Assembly: GCA_029256485.1 (NCBI GenBank)
Contig: JAQSXU010000059.1
Coordinates: 1 to 19,698 of the forward strand
Length of the DNA: 19,698 bases
Reading direction: 5' to 3'
DNA from: Clostridiaceae bacterium
GTDB lineage: Bacteria; Bacillota_A; Clostridia; Clostridiales; Clostridiaceae
Positions 1 through 6,297 of this stretch are shown here, in pieces. Below the pieces are notes generated by a model. It did not search any database. It was not told where the DNA came from and saw only the letters and a program-made list of their open reading frames with translations. A program made the position numbers and the translations under genes. How positions within the stretch are numbered: the first letter of the stretch is position 1; each line of letters opens with the position of its first letter.

Positions 1-2327
1 ACAAAAGTGAACTTCTCTAGCATTTTTCTGTTGATATTTTCCTTACTCATTTCAATGATCGATTTTAAATCATTCGATATTTCAATAATTAAAATCCTAT
101 CCTCTACATCAATAACTTTTGATTTTATTGCTATACCAGAACCAACTACATTGTCCCACTCCTTTTGTACAACTTTCAAATCAATTGATGAGTTAGTGAT
201 ACCAAATTTCTTCTTATCTACCTCTCTTAACAAATCAACTTCTGAATAATTTTTTCCACTTTCAATCTCCAATATTAGAGTTTTAGTAGCATCCTTTACT
301 TCTTGCTTTAAACGTTCATAATCCATGCCACTATTATATCTAAGCCTTATCATAGGAATGCCACCAGTTTTAAATATTTGGTTCTTATATTCATTATTAG
401 TTTTCGATGGTTCATTATCGTTATACTCACTGTCTTTTTCAAATGCCAATACTGGAAAATATGTTGCTGTATTTACAACAACAAAATCTACATGAGCCTT
501 GAATAAATATGAAAGTACCTCTTGATCGATTAACTCTCTAAATTTATCTATATCAAAAATAGTTTTTAAACTCATATTAGGAAAAATGAAGTGCAATTCT
601 ATTAGAACTCTGTATAAGCTTATTTCTGACTCATGATAAAAAATTGGTCGATAGAACTTTGAATTATCAACTTTTACGATTTCCCTTTCTAGAGTAGGAT
701 TTACATATTCATCAATCAACTTTTCAACTATTGGATTTATTATATATATACCATTTTGAGTTAATTGCAACATATCATTATCTAGTAAAAATTTAATATT
801 CCTCTTCAGCATATACTTGTCTTGCTTAATAATATCATGGAGAACATCATCTGTTACTTCATCTGAATATCTATGTATCGCAAATAATATAACTCTATGA
901 TACTTCTGTACTTTCTTAAAATATGTATTTTTTAGTTGTTGCTCTCTTTTTTTTGTTTCTATAATATATTTTTCTGTTCTCTCTTTATTATTTTTAGATA
1001 TTTCATCCTTTGGATCTAATTCACTAGCCTTTGAAAAGAATTCTAAAGCCCTCTGAATATCTCCCTCATTATCATAAATTACACCCAAATTATTATAAAC
1101 TGCTGGACTCTTACTTCCACCATCTATAGCATCCTGATATAACTCCTTAGCAATTTTTTTATTACCACTCTCATTAAAAGAATATGCTAATTGAAAATAA
1201 AACTGTTTAATAATTTCATTTTTACCAACATAATCATCACTTATTAAACTATATAAGTCAGTTATATTTTTAAAATGCTTATATTCAAATAAAAAATCTA
1301 TGTTCTCTTTAAAATAATTACAAATATATTCATCTAGCATATTTCTCCTAAAATCTAGTAATTTCAACTTATTTAATTCAGATAATATAACAAATATATC
1401 TACATTAGTATATACCTCTAACTTTTCGTTATATGTATTAAAAGCAGTATATATATCGTCTAAATATAATCTATAATCATCTTCATTTATTGAATTAAAA
1501 AAGTCTATAAATGTACTATTTAATCTCTGTTTATTACAAAAATCATAAACTTTCTTATTGTTCTCATATTCACCTCTTAGTGAAATATCATCTTCTTCAA
1601 AATGCTCATTTATAGAAATTTGATTATTTAAATCTTCTTTGCATATAAATCCAAATAAAATACTATAAAAATTTAAAATATTATAACTAAACTCCGAAAA
1701 ATTTTCATTACTTATAGTATGCTTGATCTCTTCTAATATATAGTAATATGATATCTCGACATATTTGTCTGCACTATTAAAACATGAATTGATATACGAT
1801 AATAATGTACTTATAATTTTCTTTTCTTCAATTTTTTCTTTTTCTAGTAAATAGTTTATAAAGTGCCCATAAGCCTCAATATATTCTTTTCCAAAAACTA
1901 TACTAAACCCATTTATATTATATTCTTCTGGAAAACTTAATTCTCCAATATCAATTAGCAGAGCCATTAACTTTAATTCCCTGCTAATTTCCCCTATCTT
2001 CATTGCGCATAATAGTTCAATCTCTGTTAATATCAATAAAAAATCATCTAATTCTTCATTTTCATTTAAATAATTTGCATAATATTTATCAATTTTGCCC
2101 CTATAAAAATCATATGCCTTTTGATATTCTTTTATTTTTATAAGGTAATATTTTAAAATTATCACAAGCTCAAATATTTTCTGCGCTTTATCATTCTCTG
2201 TACTTTCTTTATATACAAAATCTATTTCATTTAATATTGTTTCAGTTTTTAATTTTATTTCTTCTTTATCTATACTTCCATTTAAGTAAAAAATCATCTC
2301 ATCAATAGTGTTAAACTTTTGTTCCAC
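1..2327 (-). CDS. Large TPR / winged-helix-like / DUF2726 / DciA-like fusion protein, C-terminus beyond the window
   Basis: The frame is open for 775 codons from a GTG at 2327 to the window edge, where it is cut. GTG is chosen because GGGAGG lies 7 bases upstream and no better start follows. Residues 1-470 are helical and Lys/Asn/Ile-rich, with recognisable TPR units near 385-450 (PAVYNNLGVIYDNEGDIQRALEF). Residues about 470-540 look like a winged helix. Residues about 550-680 match DUF2726 (PF10881), a PD-(D/E)XK-fold family: RPIFYHESEISLYRVL, then LFKAHVDFVVV, then PVLAFEKDSEYND, then TGGIPMIRLR. The stretch around 710-760 (KEWDNVVGSGIAIKSKV, then ILIIEISNDLKSII) has the DUF721/DciA pattern known from helicase-loader-associated proteins. 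A nucleic-acid-linked defence or repair role is inferred. The DUF2726 call is fairly firm; the DciA-like and winged-helix calls are tentative. Confidence 0.8.
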   Translation of the reverse strand, partial: MEQKFNTIDEMIFYLNGSIDKEEIKLKTETILNEIDFVYKESTENDKAQKIFELVIILKYYLIKIKEYQKAYDFYRGKIDKYYANYLNENEELDDFLLILTEIELLCAMKIGEISRELKLMALLIDIGELSFPEEYNINGFSIVFGKEYIEAYGHFINYLLEKEKIEEKKIISTLLSYINSCFNSADKYVEISYYYILEEIKHTISNENFSEFSYNILNFYSILFGFICKEDLNNQISINEHFEEDDISLRGEYENNKKVYDFCNKQRLNSTFIDFFNSINEDDYRLYLDDIYTAFNTYNEKLEVYTNVDIFVILSELNKLKLLDFRRNMLDEYICNYFKENIDFLFEYKHFKNITDLYSLISDDYVGKNEIIKQFYFQLAYSFNESGNKKIAKELYQDAIDGGSKSPAVYNNLGVIYDNEGDIQRALEFFSKASELDPKDEISKNNKERTEKYIIETKKREQQLKNTYFKKVQKYHRVILFAIHRYSDEVTDDVLHDIIKQDKYMLKRNIKFLLDNDMLQLTQNGIYIINPIVEKLIDEYVNPTLEREIVKVDNSKFYRPIFYHESEISLYRVLIELHFIFPNMSLKTIFDIDKFRELIDQEVLSYLFKAHVDFVVVNTATYFPVLAFEKDSEYNDNEPSKTNNEYKNQIFKTGGIPMIRLRYNSGMDYERLKQEVKDATKTLILEIESGKNYSEVDLLREVDKKKFGITNSSIDLKVVQKEWDNVVGSGIAIKSKVIDVEDRILIIEISNDLKSIIEMSKENINRKMLEKFTF

Positions 2328-2392
2328 TTGTCATCCTCCCATTACAATCTATACTCTAATCATTTATATTACTTTTAAATTCAATCTATCTC

Positions 2393-2421
2393 TATAAATC
2401 AGGTTTATATTCTGATTTATA
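2393..2421. repeat. 10-bp perfect inverted repeat
   Basis: TATAAATCAG (2393-2402) and CTGATTTATA (2412-2421) form a perfect 10-bp stem around a 9-base loop. It lies between the stop of the broken TPR gene and the GTG of the DUF2726 gene. There is no T-tract on either side, so it is not a convincing terminator. It could be an operator or an mRNA leader hairpin. Confidence 0.4.
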
Positions 2422-2494
2422 TCTTGTACTAGACCATCAATAAGTTATCTTGCTTTAATTTTTATACTGTCTATAGTATCACTTGCAGGAACAT

Positions 2495-2969
2495 TTACTT
2501 TATATTTTTATTTACTAATTCCTGTGCTTTTAATAATCTTTCTTTAAATCTATTTAGTTTAGGATTTACATCCATTCTTTTAGATGTTTTTTGCAATTTA
2601 GAGAATACGTCTATTCCTCTTTGTAATACTCTTACTTCCTCAGTATATTGCTTTCTTTTTCTATAAATTATAGCAAGTCTATCATATGGGTGACTCCCAT
2701 CAAATCCATCTTTTATATTTAATTCATAAAATTCTATGGCATTATCTATATATCCTTCTTTTTCAAATTCAATCCCCTATAAGTTTCTCTCAACAGGATC
2801 TTTAAGAATTTTAATTTTTTTATATTTCTTTTCTATTACCTCTACCTTAATATGATTTTCTTTTTTTAATTTTTGACTATTTTTTACTTCCTTACATTAG
2901 TATTATTACTTATTTTATTCCCTTTATTATTTCTAAATAAACTTTGAATTACTTTTTTAATATTCCCAT
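2495..2969 (-). pseudogene. Broken TPR-repeat protein gene (two frameshifts and a TAG)
   Basis: A well-formed start (GGAGG, 8 bases, ATG at 2969) begins MGILKK and stops at once. Shifting frame at the A-run near 2953-2958 restores VIQSLFRNNKGNKISNN. A second shift near 2896-2905 gives EVKNSQKLKKENHIKVEV and on to KDPVERNL, where an in-frame TAG sits at 2777-2779. After it the same frame continues to the TAA at 2495 with GIEFEKEGYIDNAIEFYELN, then GSHPYDRLAIIYRKRKQY, a typical Firmicute TPR-containing small protein. All pieces are collinear and in the expected order, so this is one gene of about 150 codons that has decayed. Its native function is unknown; TPRs usually mediate protein contacts. 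Confidence 0.75.
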
Positions 2970-2989
2970 TAAAACTTCCTCCAAAAAAT

Positions 2990-3022
2990 AATAGTAGAGT
3001 GATTATTTTCCACTCTACTATT
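2990..3022 (-). terminator. Strong hairpin with U-run, just upstream of the broken TPR gene
   Basis: AATAGTAGAGTG (2990-3001) pairs perfectly with CACTCTACTATT (3011-3022) around a 9-base loop. On the minus strand the stem is followed by TATTTTTT and then immediately by the GGAGG of the TPR pseudogene. It fits an intrinsic terminator for the restriction-endonuclease gene upstream. Its closeness to the ribosome binding site would also suit an attenuator. The plus strand has TTTTAT after the stem, so bidirectional action is possible. Confidence 0.6.
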
Positions 3023-3091
3023 TTATCATATATTTAACATAATTTAGTATTATATATCTTTAGTTAATTATATTAAACTTTGATAGTCAAA

Positions 3092-3116
3092 TTAGTTGAT
3101 TTTTTTAACAGGGGAA
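3092..3116. repeat. Copy B of a short dispersed repeat (other copy 6254-6278)
   Basis: On the minus strand this reads TCCCCTGTTAAAAAAA then TCAACTAA. The copy at 6278-6254 reads TCCCCGTCAAAAAAAGA then TCAACTAA. They match apart from two small gaps and one or two substitutions. Both lie shortly after the stop of a defence-type gene (79 and about 20 bases). They could be remnant ends of one kind of mobile element; I do not recognise it. Confidence 0.35.
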
Positions 3117-3173
3117 TAGATAACAATAGCATCCATTATATATTGCAGCACTCTTTACAACTTAAAAAGACAT

Positions 3174-3191
3174 AAAACAACTACTTGTTTT
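3174..3191 (-). terminator. Weak hairpin just past the Mrr-like gene
   Basis: AAAACAA (3174-3180) and TTGTTTT (3185-3191) form a 7-bp A/T-rich stem with a 4-base loop, starting 4 bases after the TAA of the Mrr-like gene. No long U-run follows directly on the minus strand, so it is at best a weak terminator. The 2990-3022 hairpin is the better candidate. Confidence 0.3.
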
Positions 3192-3194
3192 TAT

Positions 3195-3998
3195 CTATAT
3201 TCCATACCAAGTACCATAATTTTGAGGATATGATCTTTGTCTTATTCTCTTCTCAAATTTATTCTTTTTTTCATAAAAATCTTCCTTTAAATTCATACTA
3301 TCATCATCTATTAAATCATCTATTAAATTATCCCAACCAATTAATTGTTGAATATGAAGTGCCTGCTCAACTTCCAAAAATATTCCTAAATAAAACTTAA
3401 CTCCGATATAGCATTGTTTACAACCATAGACGAAACCAACTGTTCCATCTTGATACTCTGCTAGACCAGCTAATGATGCTGGAATATTTTTATCTTTTAA
3501 TATATCCTTTCCACAACACATACATTTTAAAGGCTTATAATCTTTCTCTGAAACATTCATATAGTATAATGACTTTAATTTTCCGTAATTAAATAAGACT
3601 TTTGAATCCATTTTTTGCATTATAATAGAAATTTTATTTTTATCAAAAATAAAGTATTTATATCCACTATTTTTTTCTATTGCATCTAACCTTTCCTGTA
3701 ACTTTGCCGATATACCAGTTGAATAAAATCCTATAAATCCATTCGCATCATGTTGTATTATTCTGTCAACAATATCACTTTCATCCTTCACTCCTACATG
3801 ACTTCCAGAGTTTATATAATGCTTACAACTTACGATGAATTTTCTTTCTTTAAATTTAACTAAAAAATCTTTTCCTCCATCAGCTCCAAAAGAAGGGGTA
3901 GTTAATATTTCGAAACCAAATTTTTCTAAAACATCAACTGCGAAATTTTCCCACTCTTCATCATTAATTTTCAGAAAAAAATCATCATATCCATTCAT
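3195..3998 (-). CDS. Mrr-like (PD-(D/E)XK) restriction endonuclease with C-terminal zinc-ribbon-like motif
   Basis: Predicted type IV-like restriction endonuclease or other DNA nuclease. Numbering from the upstream ATG (4013), the N-terminal part has the Mrr_cat pattern: EWENFAVDVLEKFGF with Glu22, then GADGGKDFLV with Asp49, then FIVSCKH with Lys64, the E...D...xxK core of PD-(D/E)XK nucleases. A helix-rich continuation (DIVDRIIQHDANGFIGFYSTG) is also typical of the family. The C-terminal half has C164-x-x-C167 and C198-x-x-C201, which could bind zinc and recognise DNA. I prefer the ATG at 3998 (MNGYDDFF), which has GAGAG 8 bases upstream; the ATG at 4013 has a poorer upstream site and would add MRDDF. 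Its position among other nuclease-fold genes suggests defence. Substrate is unknown. Confidence 0.72.
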   Translation of the reverse strand: MNGYDDFFLKINDEEWENFAVDVLEKFGFEILTTPSFGADGGKDFLVKFKERKFIVSCKHYINSGSHVGVKDESDIVDRIIQHDANGFIGFYSTGISAKLQERLDAIEKNSGYKYFIFDKNKISIIMQKMDSKVLFNYGKLKSLYYMNVSEKDYKPLKCMCCGKDILKDKNIPASLAGLAEYQDGTVGFVYGCKQCYIGVKFYLGIFLEVEQALHIQQLIGWDNLIDDLIDDDSMNLKEDFYEKKNKFEKRIRQRSYPQNYGTWYGI

Positions 3999-4104
3999 AA
4001 AATCATCTCTCATTCTTAAAATTTATAATTAATTTAGTATTTATATCTTTATCACCCTGTCGTTTGCAGTTCAGAATTTACATTCTTATTTATAAATGCT
4101 ATTT

Positions 4105-5847
4105 CTAATCTACAAAATAATATATTGGAAATGCCTTAAATCTTGCTATAGCCTCTCTATCTAACATCTGCCAGTACATCTCTATCTCTGGTTTACTTTC
4201 TAGTAAAATACAGGCACCTAATTTTATTTCTATACTATCACTTTCATTTTTTATTTTATTTAACTTTAAAATTTCTTCTGTACCAAAGTTTTGTTTTCTC
4301 TTTATAATTTGTAACATGTTTAAATTATATATATCACCATTATCATTATCTACTTGCCACTTTGATATTTCTAAAATACAATTATATAAATCAATATTTT
4401 GATTTTTGTCATACGCTCTTAAAGCCTCTAAAATGAATTTTGTTACTAATGGCTCTATCTTTTCAGAGTATACCATCTTGGTTATTTCATGTTTAATAGT
4501 ATTATAATTAATATTTGAAATTTCCAAAAAATCCATTTTTTCCATCAATAGATAAGCACTTACTTCTTGCTCTGAATCAATAGGTACCATTACATCTTCT
4601 TTATTAAATAGCGATTCAAATTTATATGAATTATCTCCAATATACTCTGTCACAACGAGAAAATTTATGTTTGCAATTTTTATTTTAATAACTTTCTGAA
4701 TATCATTTTCTGAAATTAGTGCATTTCCCCCAATTACATTATTCAAAAGTATTTTAATGTATTTATTATCAATTTCTGTTAAGTTATCACAATCCAAATC
4801 TTCTGTGACACCAATATATTTAAGTGCTTCAAATACTTTTGACATGTATTGCAAGTTTTTTTCCACAGTGTCCATGTGTTTAAAAAAACTCTCCTTATTA
4901 AATTCTACTTCATAGGAATCACCAACTGTAAGAAAATTTTTTTCACTTTTGCATAGAGCAATTAAAAATTTTAAATCTTTAATTCTTTCAGATAAAGTTC
5001 CATTAATGTTAAATGATAATTTTCCATCTTTTTGTGAACAACAAAATCCTTTTCCAAATATTATTTGCTCATCATCTTCTTTTTTTATCATTCTAACTGA
5101 ATCAAAGTAACACTTATTATTTAAATATACCTTTTCAGCAATTTCACAGGTTCGTATTTCTGAAAAAGTCATCTTTTGGACTGGTATAGATATTTTCCCT
5201 TCCATTATGTTTGCATACAAATAAGTTGGTAACTTAAATGCTGAATTGAACATATCAATCAAATTTGTACCACTGTTGAAAAGAGTAAAATTAAACCCAT
5301 CTATTTTTTTTGCTTTATCTTTATCAATTTTTTGAATTTTAAACGCAGCATCTACTGTTCCAATTTGTTTTTCTCTATCATGAATAAATCCTCTATATAT
5401 TTTCAGTTGAAGTTCAATATCTTGAGCAGGATATGCCTTAAAATATAAGGATTTACTTTGCTGATCTACATGCATTTCATCAAGAATTAACTTTAAATCA
5501 AAAGGTAATAATACATTGTAGTAAATTTTAAAATTATCCATATCTTTCATATAAATAACATAAAAAATACATCCTCCATCCTTTTTATAATTCTCCAAAT
5601 CACTTCTTTCAACTTGAAACTTTACTCCACTTAAACTTAAATCTTGTTGCATTGAGCCTTTAACTTGAACCCTAATATTCCCCATAACATTAGACTTATT
5701 AATATCCTTACTATTGTATACAATTAATTCACCATCCCAAGAAGGTACTTTATCACATTTCTGTATATTAGGTTGAATTCGTTCAGTTCTAGTTAATATA
5801 TCTTCTAACTTATTAATTGAGCGTAATTCAATAAAAAGTTTATCCAT
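4105..5847 (-). CDS. DUF4365-type nuclease-fold protein, 580 aa
   Basis: The first 120 residues follow the DUF4365 pattern, a PD-(D/E)XK-like fold found in defence contexts: a Glu-rich helix (RTERIQP), WDGELIVY with Asp38 and Glu40, then IRVQVKG with Gln61 and Lys63, then a hydrophobic strand GGCIFYVIYM. The rest (120-580) has no recognised catalytic motif; the last 100 residues are helical and end in FKAFPIYYFVD, an ending I associate with longer DUF4365 proteins. The start is well supported by GGAG five bases before the ATG. It ends in TAG, followed after one codon by a second TAG. There is no close partner gene: 450 bases separate it from the SIR2 gene and about 100 from the Mrr-like gene. 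Probably a stand-alone nuclease-like effector; the activity is inferred. Confidence 0.65.
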   Translation of the reverse strand: MDKLFIELRSINKLEDILTRTERIQPNIQKCDKVPSWDGELIVYNSKDINKSNVMGNIRVQVKGSMQQDLSLSGVKFQVERSDLENYKKDGGCIFYVIYMKDMDNFKIYYNVLLPFDLKLILDEMHVDQQSKSLYFKAYPAQDIELQLKIYRGFIHDREKQIGTVDAAFKIQKIDKDKAKKIDGFNFTLFNSGTNLIDMFNSAFKLPTYLYANIMEGKISIPVQKMTFSEIRTCEIAEKVYLNNKCYFDSVRMIKKEDDEQIIFGKGFCCSQKDGKLSFNINGTLSERIKDLKFLIALCKSEKNFLTVGDSYEVEFNKESFFKHMDTVEKNLQYMSKVFEALKYIGVTEDLDCDNLTEIDNKYIKILLNNVIGGNALISENDIQKVIKIKIANINFLVVTEYIGDNSYKFESLFNKEDVMVPIDSEQEVSAYLLMEKMDFLEISNINYNTIKHEITKMVYSEKIEPLVTKFILEALRAYDKNQNIDLYNCILEISKWQVDNDNGDIYNLNMLQIIKRKQNFGTEEILKLNKIKNESDSIEIKLGACILLESKPEIEMYWQMLDREAIARFKAFPIYYFVD

Positions 5848-5924
5848 ATGTTCTCCAACCTCTCATAAATACATTTGTTAATAATAAATAATTTATTTCT
5901 TAAAACTAAAGGAGTTGATTTTAT

Positions 5925-5990
5925 ATGTCCATTAATTTATTTTCATTCTTCATATTAATTATATACCAACTACTAATTTTATTTCCATAA
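5925..5990 (+). CDS. Small hydrophobic peptide, type I toxin (holin-like) remnant
   Basis: The only gene-like signal on the plus strand. AAAGGAG (5908-5914) precedes ATG at 5925, and 21 codons follow, almost all hydrophobic (MSINLFSFFILIIYQLLILFP), then TAA. Eight bases past the stop is an AAAAGACAACTA... TAGTTGCC hairpin. Ribosome site, a start in MS, one membrane segment and this terminator type are what I know from Firmicute holin-like type I toxins. The usual charged tail is missing: the sequence after the stop would add Arg/Glu/Lys residues, so the toxin is probably truncated by the TAA or otherwise decayed. The antitoxin would be an antisense RNA from the opposite strand, which I cannot delimit. 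Confidence 0.45.
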   Translation: MSINLFSFFILIIYQLLILFP

Positions 5991-5994
5991 CGAG

Positions 5995-6026
5995 AAAAGA
6001 CAACTACAAATATTTAGTTGCCTTTA
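5995..6026. terminator. Hairpin after the small toxin-like gene, possibly bidirectional
   Basis: Positions 5996-6006 pair with 6015-6025 around an 8-base loop, with one A/C mismatch on the plus strand that becomes a G-U pair on the minus strand. CCTTTATCTT follows on the plus strand, and the minus-strand copy ends in CTTTT. Stem and position match terminators of small type I toxin mRNAs, and it could also end minus-strand transcripts leaving the SIR2 gene. Confidence 0.5.
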
Positions 6027-6163
6027 TCTTGTTACTGATAATTCTTCTACTATTTCTTGACTAATATGTTTTATTCCACTAATCTATAACTAACATCTCA
6101 TTAATAAATTAACAATTATGATCATATATAGTTTTAATTCTACTAATTCATTAACTTTAATTG

Positions 6164-6247
6164 TTATAAAACATTCTCTTTCTTCTTCCAAACATTAATA
6201 TTCTTAATTCTTTTTCTTGTCCACTGACCTAATTTAGATAATCTTTT
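6164..6247 (-). pseudogene. Possible tail of a group II intron reverse transcriptase/maturase
   Basis: A 27-codon frame with no start of its own reads SKLGQWTRKRIKNINVWKKK. The pattern Trp-x-Arg-basic-Arg-Ile...Trp-Lys is that of the C-terminal maturase/DNA-binding end of group II intron proteins. No other reverse transcriptase motif and no domain V-like hairpin is visible in the gap, so if the call is right this is only a scrap. It is a short match and could be chance. Confidence 0.3.
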
Positions 6248-6253
6248 TTATTT

Positions 6254-6278
6254 CTTAGTTGATCTTTTTTTGACGGGG
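6254..6278. repeat. Copy A of the short dispersed repeat
   Basis: Counterpart of 3092-3116. A GTTAT trinucleotide-rich flank is also shared on the 5' side in minus-strand orientation, which extends the resemblance slightly. It sits about 20 bases past the TAG of the SIR2 gene. Confidence 0.35.
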
Positions 6279-6297
6279 ACATAAATTTAATAACAAA

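Larger units (their letters stand above)
5848..6297. other. 450-base intergenic debris zone
   Basis: Between the SIR2 and DUF4365 genes there is no full gene. It holds the plus-strand toxin-like peptide with its hairpin, the maturase-like scrap, and at 6254-6278 a sequence closely resembling one at 3092-3116. The mix suggests several past insertions and deletions at a module boundary. Confidence 0.6.

Noticed and set aside
7..249. Plus-strand open frame of 80 codons
   Set aside because: It is antisense to the well-supported DUF2726 gene, has no ribosome site and reflects A/T-rich coding bias.
2777..2779. TAG read as pyrrolysine or another recoded residue
   Set aside because: TAG ends the SIR2 and DUF4365 genes normally, no pyrrolysine genes are in view, and the TPR gene is broken by frameshifts too.
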